NCBI GenBank assembly: GCA_964519615.1
Contig: CAZFIM010000061.1
Coordinates: forward strand, 1-14,660
DNA from: CAZFIM01 sp964519615
Lineage (GTDB): Bacteria > Chloroflexota > Dehalococcoidia > GIF9 > UBA5629
Direction of reading: 5' to 3'
Length of the DNA stretch: 14,660 bases
The stretch's first letter is position 1. Every line of letters starts with the position of its first letter. Shown one piece after another: positions 7,487 through 14,660 of this stretch. A program made the position numbers and the translations under genes. The notes under the pieces are model-generated. The model did not search any database. It saw only the letters and a program-made list of their open reading frames with translations, and was not told the DNA's origin.

Positions 7487-7771
7487 ATGAACCAGTGGCA
7501 GATGATATCTACTGTAATTGCCGGTATTCTCATACTAATTGGTATAGTGCTGGTAGTGCTGATCTGGAAAAAGAAAAAAGAAGGGGTTTTTGAGGAACCC
7601 AATTACCACGCCTTCTTTATACTGGGTGTGATATTTTTACCGGTCGGTATAGCTTTTCTGATAGTATATGCTACCCTTGGCCTTTCATATGTTATATCAC
7701 TGCCTTTTATTGCCATGGGCATCATCTACATGCTTATAGGCATTTCCAAACGCGACACCTGGAAAAAATAG
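7487..7771 (+). CDS. Small three-helix membrane protein of unknown function
   Basis: This 94-residue protein has three predicted transmembrane segments (about residues 7-27, 42-63 and 67-86). A lysine-rich loop, KKKKEGVFEEPNY, lies between the first and second, and the tail KRDTWKK is basic. The positive-inside rule places both the loop and the tail in the cytoplasm only if the helices are re-entrant or one segment does not cross, so the topology is uncertain. AGGTGG lies seven bases before the ATG. It stands alone with its own candidate promoter and faces trxB tail to tail 37 bases away. I do not recognise the family. Confidence 0.65.
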   Translation: MNQWQMISTVIAGILILIGIVLVVLIWKKKKEGVFEEPNYHAFFILGVIFLPVGIAFLIVYATLGLSYVISLPFIAMGIIYMLIGISKRDTWKK

Positions 7772-7808
7772 TGAACCCAAAACCACCAGCCGTATTATTT
7801 GCTGTCTC

Positions 7809-8729
7809 CTACTGATTTTCCTGAATATATTTGAAAGCGTTCATGGCAGCCGCAGCACCGTCACCAACCGCAGTCGATACCTGGCGGCTTGAATATTTGC
7901 GCACATCACCGACGGCATAGATACCCGGAACTGAAGTAGCCAAAGTATGGTCCACCACAATAAAGCCTGATTCATCCATGGCTACACTGCCTTTAAAGTT
8001 CTTGCTGTTGGGATTGGATCCTATTGCTACAAATACGCCATTTATCGGCAGTTCCGAGATACCACCGGTTTTGACATTCTTGAGCTTCAATGCGGTTACC
8101 GCCTCTTCACCTACAATATCATCTACCACAGAATCCCAGACCATTTCAATTTTGGGCTGTTCAAAAGCGCGTTTCTGCATGATCTCACCTGCCCTTAGCT
8201 GATTGCGCCTGTGAACAATAAATACCTTAGCCGCGTGCTGTGCCAGTTCCAGAGCATCGGTAATAGCAGTATCCCCACCACCTATCACAGCCACATCCTT
8301 ATTACGGAAGAAAAAACCGTCACATGTGGCGCAATATGAGACGCCCTTTCCGATTAAGCGTTTCTCATTTTCCAGACCGAGAGTGGTATAGTAGGCACCG
8401 GAGGCGATGATGACAACATCAGCTTTAATACTGCCGTCAGAGGTTGTGACTTCGTGTATTTTGCCCGGTTTTAATGCCGTTGCTTCTGATAGTTTTGTTA
8501 CCAATCCGTATTTCTCAGCCTGTTTCTTCATAAGATCCATCAGCTCAAATCCGGAGATTCCGTCAGGAAATCCCGGGTAATTCTCCAGTAAAGAGGAATT
8601 GACTATCTGCCCTCCAAACATGTTTTTTTCCAGCAGGAGGGTTTTCAGACCTGCACGGGAGGCATAGAGGCCTGCGGTGAATCCACCCGGACCTCCACCT
8701 ACAATAACTACCTGAAATTTATTTTCCAT
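7809..8729 (-). CDS. trxB: Thioredoxin-disulfide reductase
   Basis: This flavoprotein uses NADPH to reduce thioredoxin in the cytoplasm. Its 306 residues match the usual length of low-molecular-weight TrxB. The FAD-binding motif VGGGPGGFTAG is at 10-20, the redox-active pair is C133-A-T-C136 in the standard CATCDG setting, the NADPH site is GGGDTA (150-155) followed by VHRR, and the C-terminal FAD motif is YAVGDVRKYSSRQ. All key residues are present. AAAGGG lies about eight bases before the ATG. It is the last gene of the cooC-cooT-trxB run, 39 bases after cooT. No thioredoxin gene is adjacent, so the partner is elsewhere. A ferredoxin- or flavin-dependent variant is possible but the intact NADPH motif argues for NADPH. 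Confidence 0.93.
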   Translation of the reverse strand: MENKFQVVIVGGGPGGFTAGLYASRAGLKTLLLEKNMFGGQIVNSSLLENYPGFPDGISGFELMDLMKKQAEKYGLVTKLSEATALKPGKIHEVTTSDGSIKADVVIIASGAYYTTLGLENEKRLIGKGVSYCATCDGFFFRNKDVAVIGGGDTAITDALELAQHAAKVFIVHRRNQLRAGEIMQKRAFEQPKIEMVWDSVVDDIVGEEAVTALKLKNVKTGGISELPINGVFVAIGSNPNSKNFKGSVAMDESGFIVVDHTLATSVPGIYAVGDVRKYSSRQVSTAVGDGAAAAMNAFKYIQENQ

Positions 8730-8768
8730 ATTGAAGCCCTTTCTATTATGGCTATGCCAGAAATTACT

Positions 8769-8963
8769 CTATGTTGAAGATATCAGCGTAACTGTATGTT
8801 TTATAAAATCTATGTGTTTTATGGATGCTTTCATCGTTTTTGTTTCCCCCAGAAGACTGGTTACGACAACGGTATCATTTGCCAGATCGAGCGATATCAC
8901 ATCCTGCATAACCCTCTCTCTATCTCCCAAAGGTGATTCGCTATAGACGGTTGCGATACACAT
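8769..8963 (-). CDS. cooT: CooT-family nickel-binding accessory protein
   Basis: This 64-residue protein begins MCIATVYSESPLG. CooT is a small dimeric protein that helps nickel insertion into carbon monoxide dehydrogenase, and Cys2 takes part in nickel binding in the characterised Rhodospirillum rubrum protein. I place the start at ATG 8963, not at the upstream ATG 8978, for two reasons: GGAGGGAGAG lies just before 8963, and this start puts the cysteine at position 2. The body (MQDVISLDLANDTVVVTSLL, then MKASIKHIDF) fits the small beta-barrel fold of the family. It lies 34 bases downstream of cooC, which strongly supports the assignment. No carbon monoxide dehydrogenase gene is in the window. 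Confidence 0.82.
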   Translation of the reverse strand: MCIATVYSESPLGDRERVMQDVISLDLANDTVVVTSLLGETKTMKASIKHIDFIKHTVTLISST

Positions 8964-8997
8964 AATCTCTCCCTCCATTCTTTTTCATGAAAAAGAA

Positions 8998-9786
8998 CTA
9001 TATGCCCAGATTATCCAAAATCATATTAATATCAGCGGCTGATGTACTTTCCCGTACCGCACGCCCTTCCAGGCCGGCAGTGAAGACCTCACTATTCTGC
9101 CTTATAGAACCAATAACATCAACATTTTTTTCAGACAAAAGCACTCTTATTTTATCCATCATATCGTCTGATGTGACTTTATTTACTACCGCGGCCACAG
9201 TTGCAATGCCCATATTTCTGGCTATATCATCTATGCGCCCTGCAAGTTCCAGAGATTCGAATGACGGATCTACCACAATGAGAATTGCATCCACGCCGGC
9301 TTCAACACCTCTGCCGAAATGTTCTACTCCTGCTTCCATATCTACCAGTACCATTTCTCCCGGACCGACTTCAAGTTTCTCCAAAAATTCCCGTCCCAGC
9401 GCACCGATAGGGCAGGCGCATCCTTCCATGGCCTCATGAATTTTACCGATACTTACCATAGAAATGCCGTCGATTCTACCGATATAAGGCTCGGGAATAT
9501 CTTTCAGGCGAATGTGAGCTGCATCCAAAATGCCCGTATTTGCTTTTGCAAGCCCCACAGCAGATTTGGGCGGCAGTTTATCCTTTATACCTTTTTTCCC
9601 ACCCATCGAATCCATTAGAGCTGCAGGTGCTGTCTTCAAGCCAAGTAAACGGTAGAGGCCGAGATTTGACTCATCTGAGTCTACAACCAGTACCTTATAA
9701 GATCTCTTTTGCAATCCTTGCGCAAACAGAGTAACAACGGTGCTTTTACCGCTGCCGCCTTTGCCGCACACTGCTAATTTCTTCAT
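8998..9786 (-). CDS. cooC: CooC-type P-loop ATPase (nickel insertion for CODH/ACS)
   Basis: This 262-residue ATPase belongs to the MinD/SIMIBI class. It has the deviant Walker A motif GKGGSGKST at 8-16 with both the signature lysine (K9) and the P-loop lysine (K14), VVDSDES at 34-40, and VDMEAGVEHFGRG at 148-160. A C-x-C motif (C123-A-C125, in EGCACPIGALGREF) corresponds to the metal-binding CxC of CooC, where two subunits hold one nickel or zinc ion between them. The protein is expected to load nickel into the C-cluster of carbon monoxide dehydrogenase or the A-cluster of acetyl-CoA synthase, driven by ATP. AGGGAG sits six bases before the ATG. cooT follows 34 bases downstream. An extended -10 promoter lies upstream. 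Confidence 0.88.
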   Translation of the reverse strand: MKKLAVCGKGGSGKSTVVTLFAQGLQKRSYKVLVVDSDESNLGLYRLLGLKTAPAALMDSMGGKKGIKDKLPPKSAVGLAKANTGILDAAHIRLKDIPEPYIGRIDGISMVSIGKIHEAMEGCACPIGALGREFLEKLEVGPGEMVLVDMEAGVEHFGRGVEAGVDAILIVVDPSFESLELAGRIDDIARNMGIATVAAVVNKVTSDDMMDKIRVLLSEKNVDVIGSIRQNSEVFTAGLEGRAVRESTSAADINMILDNLGI

Positions 9787-9842
9787 GCAAATCTCCCTTA
9801 ATATCGTTCCTGGATTGAATAAGCCTTAAGTTTGTACTACTG

Positions 9843-9851
9843 ATTATAACA
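9843..9851 (-). promoter_or_regulatory. Candidate extended -10 promoter for cooC-cooT-trxB
   Basis: On the minus strand this reads TGTTATAAT, a perfect TATAAT with the TGn extension. It lies 57 bases before the cooC start codon, giving a leader of about 50 bases. No good -35 is seen, which is normal for extended -10 promoters. It suggests cooC-cooT-trxB can be transcribed separately from the recombinase gene upstream. Confidence 0.45.
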
Positions 9852-9942
9852 ACAATCCCATAATAGATGTAGTCATATACTCTATGCAAAATGAAGGCTT
9901 TAAACGGTAGTTGACATAATATCACCATTGTCTGGGGATATG

Positions 9943-10869
9943 TTATCTGCGTCCGTGAAAGGCCTGGTGAACTTCTTTCAGGTGCCTGTTTGTAATATGC
10001 GTGTAAACCTGTGTGGTCCTTATACTCTCATGTCCCAACATTTCCTGAACCGCGCGCAGGTCAGCACCGGCTATAAGTAAATCTGTTGCGAATGAATGTC
10101 TTAGCGTATGCGGACTTACTTTAAAGGGCAAACCGCTGTTTTTAGCATATTTACTGACTATATTCTGGACTGATCTCGCAGTTAGGCGCATATTTTCACC
10201 TTTTTTACGTGTATCTACCTGTCCGTTGTGGCGTATAAATAGCGGTTTAAAGCTGTCTTTTCTATAATCGAGATATCGTTTAATAAAGCCGGCAGCCGTG
10301 TCCGAAAGAAAAACCACTCTCAGTTTATTACCTTTTCCGCGTACGCCAAATTCTTTTCTTTCAAGGTCCACATGATCTCTGTCCAGACTGACAAGCTCTG
10401 AAACGCGCAAACCGGTACTGAAAAGAGTCTCAAGTATGGTTCTGTCCCTTAAACCGTTAATATCGTCAATTTTCGGGCTTTCAAGAAGTCTGTTTATCTG
10501 CTCGATTCGCAGAAAATCTACGGACCTCTGTATCTGTTTGGGAAGTTGTATTTTATCAGGTGATAAAGCCTCTATATCTCTCTGCACCAGCAAATAGCGT
10601 AAAAAAGACCTTAAAGCGATTATATGGTAGCTCTGAGTGATGGGTTTCAGCTTCATATCCTGCTCATTGCGAAACCGCGCAAGATAAAGCCTGTAGCTGC
10701 GCACCAGTTCACGGTTAATATTTTGCGGATCTTCGGAGCCGGTCTCTTTAAGCATCCATTGTCTAAAACGCGTTAAGTAATGGCGGTATTCAATTATTGT
10801 GTTGGGAGAATGTCCGCGCTCAATCTCAAGGTATTCAAGGAAATCATTTATCAGCCTTTCTAACGTCAT
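9943..10869 (-). CDS. XerC/XerD-type tyrosine recombinase
   Basis: This 308-residue site-specific recombinase probably resolves chromosome dimers at dif. The N-terminal SAM-like core-binding domain covers about 1-90. The catalytic domain has all expected residues: R155 (TGLRVSEL), K179 (RGKGNKLR), H254 and R257 (PHTLRHSFATDL), H280 (MLGHESI) and the nucleophile Y289 (VYTHI). Length and motifs fit chromosomal XerC/XerD rather than a longer phage or island integrase, but I cannot separate XerC from XerD here. GGAGG lies about 13 bases before the ATG, rather far, with no better in-frame start nearby. A strong promoter lies upstream. No dif-like site was seen next to it. Confidence 0.88.
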   Translation of the reverse strand: MTLERLINDFLEYLEIERGHSPNTIIEYRHYLTRFRQWMLKETGSEDPQNINRELVRSYRLYLARFRNEQDMKLKPITQSYHIIALRSFLRYLLVQRDIEALSPDKIQLPKQIQRSVDFLRIEQINRLLESPKIDDINGLRDRTILETLFSTGLRVSELVSLDRDHVDLERKEFGVRGKGNKLRVVFLSDTAAGFIKRYLDYRKDSFKPLFIRHNGQVDTRKKGENMRLTARSVQNIVSKYAKNSGLPFKVSPHTLRHSFATDLLIAGADLRAVQEMLGHESIRTTQVYTHITNRHLKEVHQAFHGRR

Positions 10870-10931
10870 GGTTTAGCACTTTCCTCCGTTAATCAGTTCG
10901 TAAAAGTGACGTTGTACGAAGTGTTAATTTT

Positions 10932-10960
10932 AAGATAACATACACCCTTTTAATTGTCAA
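10932..10960 (-). promoter_or_regulatory. Promoter of the tyrosine recombinase gene
   Basis: On the minus strand there is a perfect -35 TTGACA (10960-10955), a 17-base spacer and a -10 TATCTT (10937-10932) extended by TGT. This is the best promoter in the window. It lies 63 bases before the recombinase start codon and shows that this gene does not depend on the ferredoxin-hflX transcript upstream. Confidence 0.6.
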
Positions 10961-10997
10961 CGGGGTTTAAAAACCGCGAGCCCAGTACTATTTCTTT

Positions 10998-11213
10998 CTA
11001 CCGCATCACTATTGTTACAGCATGAAAAGGACAGGCATCAACACATTTGGCGCAGCCGCGGCAGTAGCGCGATGGATGTGAATAAGGAAATTCACCCGGG
11101 GACTCCTGCCGCAGTACATTATTCGGACATTTCTTTACGGCAGCGCATATGGATGAACCGCATTCATCCGGCCGGCATAGAGTATAATCTATTGAAGCTA
11201 TGGGCTCAGGCAT
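10998..11213 (-). CDS. Small 2[4Fe-4S] ferredoxin-like protein with RLI-type first cluster
   Basis: This 71-residue protein has eight cysteines for two iron-sulfur clusters. The second set is canonical: C51-x2-C54-x2-C57-x3-C61-P. The first set is unusual: C13-x4-C18-x4-C23-x5-C29-P in DYTLCRPDECGSSICAAVKK. That spacing resembles the N-terminal ferredoxin domain of RLI/ABCE1 (C-x4-C-x3-C-x3-CP), though the ATPase part is absent. The gene begins 10 bases after the hflX stop with no clear ribosome binding site, so it is probably translated by coupling to hflX. It may carry electrons or act as a small iron-sulfur partner, but its partner is unknown. It is cytoplasmic, with no signal or membrane segment. 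Confidence 0.8.
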   Translation of the reverse strand: MPEPIASIDYTLCRPDECGSSICAAVKKCPNNVLRQESPGEFPYSHPSRYCRGCAKCVDACPFHAVTIVMR

Positions 11214-11223
11214 AATTCAATAT

Positions 11224-12396
11224 TTATGAGGATTTTGAGCTGTCATAAATGGTGGGAATGTTTTCTGTGCATTTTTCCGTTGCTTTCACTATCAATGCCA
11301 TCAGCTTATCAAGTCCCCATCCTTTGTATGCCGAAACCAGCACCATTGATGAGGCCGGTACTCTACCCGCAATTGAAAGTTCGCTCAAATCCTCTATCTT
11401 TTGTACTGATAAATCTATTTTGTTTAGTGCAACAATATGCGGCTTCTGTGCAACATTAAGCTCTTCGAGTACATCCTCGACAGTATCGAACTGCTCCGCT
11501 GCATTGCTGTGAGTTATATCCACTACATGGAGCAGCAAGTCCGCTTCCGTTAATTCTTCCAATGTTGCCCTGAATGCCGCTACTATCGATGTGGGCAGTT
11601 TGTTGATAAAACCAACTGTATCGGTAAGTAGAAATTGTTTTCCGTCAGGCAATACCAGCCTTCGTGTTACCGGATCAAGGGTACTGAAAGGCTTATCTGC
11701 CATTGTAACGTCAGCCTTGCTTAAGGCATTAAGCAAAGTACTTTTCCCTGCATTTGTATACCCTACCAGTGCTACCAATGGAATATTACTTATTTTACGT
11801 CTTTTACGGTACAGCATCCTGTGTTTGCGTACATCCTCGATCTGTTTCTGCAGTTTGTGAATCCTGGCCCTGATAAGTCTGCGGTCTGTTTCCAGCTGTG
11901 ACTCACCGGGACCTCTTGTGCCGATTCCTCCGCCTAAACGCTCCAGGTGGCTCCATTGCCCTGCCAGCCTTGGCAAAAGATACTGGTGCTGTGCTAGTTC
12001 CACCTGTAGCTGGCCTTCGCGTGTTTGCGCTCTGCTGGCGAATATATCCAGAATAAGTGCTGTACGGTCTATTACTTTGACATCGAGGTATTCTTCAAGA
12101 TTGCGCTGCTGCCGCGGTGTAAGTTCATCATTAAATATAACGGTATTATATCCGCTGCTTTCCTTTAAACCTCGCAATTCGTCCAGCTTGCCTTTGCCGA
12201 TATATGAAAGGGATGAAGGACGGTCCAGCTTCTGGTCCATCCTTCCCGCAATCTCCGCTCCTGCGGTTTTTGCCAGAGATGCAAGCTCATTGAGCGAGCC
12301 TTCTATAGACCATCCACGGGCAGAATCCCGTGAATATACACCTACCAGAAATGCTTTATCTTTCTCTTGATTATTTACCTGTACCGTTCTCTGCAT
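11224..12396 (-). CDS. hflX: GTPase HflX
   Basis: HflX is a ribosome-binding GTPase that splits stalled or hibernating 70S ribosomes under stress. The 390-residue protein has the N-terminal HflX domain (IGKGKLDEL at 66-74, NDELTPRQQRNLEE at 89-102), the family signature GGGIGTRGPGESQLETDRR at 155-173, a helical linker, and then the GTPase domain. Within that domain are G1 GYTNAGKST (212-220), G3 DTVGF (259-263), G4 NKID (325-328) and G5 SAYKG (355-359). All motifs are intact. ATG at 12396 is the first in-frame start after the upstream stop and lies 18 bases after dapL, with only a weak ribosome binding site. It is followed by the small ferredoxin gene. Confidence 0.95.
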   Translation of the reverse strand: MQRTVQVNNQEKDKAFLVGVYSRDSARGWSIEGSLNELASLAKTAGAEIAGRMDQKLDRPSSLSYIGKGKLDELRGLKESSGYNTVIFNDELTPRQQRNLEEYLDVKVIDRTALILDIFASRAQTREGQLQVELAQHQYLLPRLAGQWSHLERLGGGIGTRGPGESQLETDRRLIRARIHKLQKQIEDVRKHRMLYRKRRKISNIPLVALVGYTNAGKSTLLNALSKADVTMADKPFSTLDPVTRRLVLPDGKQFLLTDTVGFINKLPTSIVAAFRATLEELTEADLLLHVVDITHSNAAEQFDTVEDVLEELNVAQKPHIVALNKIDLSVQKIEDLSELSIAGRVPASSMVLVSAYKGWGLDKLMALIVKATEKCTENIPTIYDSSKSS

Positions 12397-12414
12397 AGCA
12401 ACATATGTCTCATT

Positions 12415-13581
12415 TCAACCGTTCCTGCGCCAGGTAAGAAGCCGGGTAATACCCTCATCGAGCCTGCTATCAGGAAGTGTGATAGAAAGTCTGATATAGC
12501 CTTCACCTGAATTCCCATATCCGGTACCAGGTGTAACTGCAACACTGGTCTTATCGAGCAGTTCTTTAGTAAATTGGAAGGAGGTATATCCTTCAGGCAC
12601 CTTTGCCCAGATATAGAAAGCGGCAGCCGGTGCTTTTGTGCGTACCCCGATCTTGTTCAGAGCGTCTACCAGTTTATCCCTGCGTTCTTTCAGTATTGTG
12701 TTACGTTCATCTACAATATTTTGCGGGCCTGTCAATGCTTCTATTGCGGCCTGTTGTATGGCCTGCGGTATGCCGGAATCTAGATTTGATTTAAAACGGA
12801 AGAGCGCATTTATTATTTCGGCATTTCCCACAGCCATACCTATGCGCCAACCGGTCATATTATACGTTTTGGAAAGCGAATGAAACTCTATGCCTACATC
12901 CCGGGCTCCTTTTACCTGCAGGAAGCTTGGTGGCCGATAGTTATCGTAGTAGACTTCCGTATAAGGAGCATCATGACATATTGCAATATCGTGCTTTCTG
13001 GCAAATTGTACCGCCTTTTCAAAAAAAGGTATATCAGCAACCGCTCCCGTAGGATTATTGGGATAATTCAACCATAGTAGTTTTGCTTTTCCAGCTATAT
13101 CCTCCGGAATATCGTGAAAATCAGGCAGAAACCCATTTTCTTCTTTCAAGGTTATATAGTGCGGCACTCCGCCCGCCAGCAGCGTACTCATAGAATAGAC
13201 CGGGTACCCCGGATCAGTAACCAGCGCAGTATCACCAGGATCCAGAAAACAGAAGGAGATATGTCCAATACCTTCTTTGGAGCCGATAAGAGGCAGTACT
13301 TCCTTGTCCTTATCAAGCTTTACGCCGAATCTATTGTTGTACCACAGTGCTATAGCCTGGCGTAGCTCAGGCAAACCGTCCGTTTCAGGGTATCTGTGGT
13401 TTGCAGGATTATTCGCTTCTGAGCATAATTTATCTATTATATATTGCGGGGTCGGCGTGTCCGGATCACCTATAGCAAAACTTATGACATCTTCACCGCG
13501 CGCACGCTTCTCCGCAATGGTTCTATTAATTTCAACAAATAAATAAGGCGGCAGTTTATCGAGTCTGTGAGAAAGTCTCAT
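12415..13581 (-). CDS. dapL: LL-diaminopimelate aminotransferase (class I/II PLP aminotransferase)
   Basis: DapL converts tetrahydrodipicolinate directly to LL-diaminopimelate using glutamate, shortening the lysine and peptidoglycan precursor route. The 388-residue protein is a fold-type I PLP enzyme. It has FAIGDPDTPTP (35-45), NYPNNPTGA (172-180), D204 in CHDAPYTEV, the Schiff-base lysine K238 in HSLSKTYNMTGWRIG, and a C-terminal substrate-binding arginine in GYIRLSI. The N-terminal RLDKLPPYLFVEI fits bacterial DapL-like enzymes. Related aminotransferases share the fold, so the exact substrate is inferred from overall resemblance. AAGGAGA lies seven bases before the ATG. It sits between miaA (96 bases) and hflX (18 bases). 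Confidence 0.82.
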   Translation of the reverse strand: MRLSHRLDKLPPYLFVEINRTIAEKRARGEDVISFAIGDPDTPTPQYIIDKLCSEANNPANHRYPETDGLPELRQAIALWYNNRFGVKLDKDKEVLPLIGSKEGIGHISFCFLDPGDTALVTDPGYPVYSMSTLLAGGVPHYITLKEENGFLPDFHDIPEDIAGKAKLLWLNYPNNPTGAVADIPFFEKAVQFARKHDIAICHDAPYTEVYYDNYRPPSFLQVKGARDVGIEFHSLSKTYNMTGWRIGMAVGNAEIINALFRFKSNLDSGIPQAIQQAAIEALTGPQNIVDERNTILKERRDKLVDALNKIGVRTKAPAAAFYIWAKVPEGYTSFQFTKELLDKTSVAVTPGTGYGNSGEGYIRLSITLPDSRLDEGITRLLTWRRNG

Positions 13582-13677
13582 CTACAATTCTCCTTTATAT
13601 ACTGATAATATTATGTCAAGTTCTTCCCTGCTGCGAGTACCCGTTGTATTTTCAGAAACCAGCGCTTCTTCCTTCCG

Positions 13678-14598
13678 TCACTCAATTCCTAGAAAATTAT
13701 TTACAATACCGCAGGTGTCCTCATAATAATCTGAACATATATCAAACCAGTTTATCCTTTCATCATCAAGATGAAACCATGCATACTGCTTTCGAGCAAA
13801 TCTATGCGTCTCATTCTTAATCTTTTGCAGTGCTTCCTGTAAATCCATTTTCCCATTCAAATACAGCGCTATTTGACGGTATCCAATACCTGACATAGAT
13901 GATAGATGAAGGCCGTATCCTTTGTCCATAAGATATTTTACTTCTTCCACCATGCCTTTTTGTAACATGTCATCAACACGCAGGTCAATTAAACGATATA
14001 GGTCTGCCCTGGGAGCCGTAAGACCAATAATCAACACCTCATATGGAGGTGGATTTTTTTTACCTGTAGGTGCAGCCTTTGGACTGAAAGCATTACATAT
14101 TTCAAGCGCTCTCACTACTCTCCTGAGATTTGCAGGTAGAATCTTACTTGCTGCCTGTGGATCCTTTTTCTGCAGTTCTTCATAGAGTACTTGCGTACCT
14201 TTTTCCTCCGCTAAAGCATATAGTCTTTTCCGGAAAGCCGCATCAGGTTCCACCTCCGGGATTTGCCAGCCTTCAAGTACAGCCCATATATAAAGTCCGC
14301 TCCCCCCTACTAAAAATGGTACCTTGCCTCTATTATGAATGCTATCGATAGAATCATAGGCTATCTTTTGATATGTGGCCAGACTGAAGTCCTGGTCAGG
14401 ATCAACAATATCGATCAGGTGATGCTGTATCTTCACACGTTCGAATTGCGTGGGTTTGGCAGTCACTATATTCATATACCTGTATATCTGACGGCTGTCC
14501 GCGTTGACAATCTCGCCGCTAAAACCCGCTGCCAGAGTAACCGCCAGTTGGCTCTTACCGGTCGCGGTAGGTCCTACGATAGCAATAAGCGGTTTCAT
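13678..14598 (-). CDS. miaA: tRNA dimethylallyltransferase MiaA
   Basis: MiaA transfers a dimethylallyl group to N6 of A37 in tRNAs reading codons that start with U. The protein has 306 residues, the usual size. It has the P-loop GPTATGKS (9-16), NADSRQIYRYMNI (32-44, with the catalytic aspartate D34), TAKPT, HHLIDI (59-64), LVGGSGLY (96-103), and a C-terminal RFARKQYAWFH segment for tRNA binding. The ATG at 14598 shares its A with the TAA stop of the gene upstream (TAATG), so translation is coupled. The TGA stop is followed by 31 open in-frame codons before a TAG next to the dapL start. The natural C-terminus at TGA fits the family length. Confidence 0.95.
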   Translation of the reverse strand: MKPLIAIVGPTATGKSQLAVTLAAGFSGEIVNADSRQIYRYMNIVTAKPTQFERVKIQHHLIDIVDPDQDFSLATYQKIAYDSIDSIHNRGKVPFLVGGSGLYIWAVLEGWQIPEVEPDAAFRKRLYALAEEKGTQVLYEELQKKDPQAASKILPANLRRVVRALEICNAFSPKAAPTGKKNPPPYEVLIIGLTAPRADLYRLIDLRVDDMLQKGMVEEVKYLMDKGYGLHLSSMSGIGYRQIALYLNGKMDLQEALQKIKNETHRFARKQYAWFHLDDERINWFDICSDYYEDTCGIVNNFLGIE

Positions 14599-14660
14599 TA
14601 ATCTGAATAGATTTCAGCAGTCTGCCTCACTATATCGCTAAAATCGCCAACCTTAAGGCT
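14598..14660 (-). CDS. C-terminal end of an unidentified gene upstream of miaA (partial)
   Basis: The minus strand is open from the window edge to a TAA at 14600-14598, giving a final 20 residues that read SLKVGDFSDIVRQTAEIYSD. The stop overlaps the miaA start by one base (TAATG), a classic sign of a translationally coupled operon. Too little is present to name the protein. It is supported as a gene mainly by the coupling. Confidence 0.55.
   Translation of the reverse strand, partial: SLKVGDFSDIVRQTAEIYSD

Noticed and set aside
8964..8978. Longer CooT start at ATG 8978
   Set aside because: The added codons contain the GGAGGGAGAG ribosome binding site of the ATG at 8963, and the longer form would move the nickel-binding cysteine away from position 2.
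8987..9439. Plus-strand open frame of 150 codons rich in Ser/Pro/Thr
   Set aside because: It is antisense to cooC, whose Walker A and CxC motifs make the minus strand clearly the coding one.
9746..9928. Minus-strand open frame of 60 codons between the recombinase and cooC
   Set aside because: It overlaps the cooC start region and the candidate cooC promoter, with no ribosome binding site or recognisable motif.
9943..10869. Tyrosine recombinase as the integrase of a mobile element tied to the tRNA remnant
   Set aside because: It has chromosomal XerC/XerD length and motifs, lies within a housekeeping run and about 4 kb from the tRNA remnant with ordinary genes between.
11918..12370. Plus-strand open frame of 150 codons
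   Set aside because: It is antisense to hflX, which has all GTPase motifs. No motif is seen in the plus frame.

Overview
This 14.66 kb bacterial window has moderate base composition and mixes a normal housekeeping block with a looser, accessory-looking block. The gene set is an LL-diaminopimelate aminotransferase, HflX, MiaA, a CooC/CooT nickel-maturation pair, small iron-sulfur and zinc-ribbon proteins and a very large non-lipobox surface protein with a C-terminal membrane anchor. It suggests an anaerobe, most plausibly a Chloroflexi/Dehalococcoidia-type organism. That placement rests on gene content only and was not checked by any search.

Left block (1-5769): one 1602-codon gene encodes a giant secreted protein. 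In order it carries a signal peptide, internalin-type leucine-rich repeats, an Fn3-like domain, a long Asp-box (BNR-like) region, a choice-of-anchor-U-like domain, a CARDB-like domain and a single C-terminal transmembrane anchor. It is flanked by non-coding DNA. Downstream lies about 590 bases of eroded sequence ending in the 3' half of a tRNA gene, which looks like a decayed or recombined tRNA locus.

Middle block (5770-7771): a divergent pair consists of an eight-helix TspO/MBR-like membrane protein on the minus strand and a two-module zinc-ribbon protein on the plus strand. A small three-helix membrane protein follows. The DNA between the two small genes holds two strong tandem hairpins. 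Both small genes have the same 11-base motif at nearly the same distance upstream of their start codons.

Right block (7809-14660): every gene is on the minus strand. In the direction of transcription these are the tail of an unidentified gene, miaA, dapL, hflX and a 71-residue ferredoxin. Then comes a tyrosine recombinase with its own strong promoter, then cooC, cooT and trxB with a separate extended -10 promoter. The first group is tightly packed (1-base overlap, then gaps of 96, 18 and 10 bases) and combines tRNA modification, lysine/diaminopimelate synthesis and ribosome-associated GTPase functions. The cooC-cooT-trxB group couples nickel delivery for carbon monoxide dehydrogenase/acetyl-CoA synthase type enzymes with a disulfide reductase.

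I found no CRISPR array, no complete insertion sequence, no intact tRNA or rRNA and no recognisable defence system. The points most worth following are the domain layout of the giant surface protein, the tRNA remnant, the stand-alone RLI-like ferredoxin, the nickel-maturation operon, and the paired hairpins and shared promoter motif around the two small genes.
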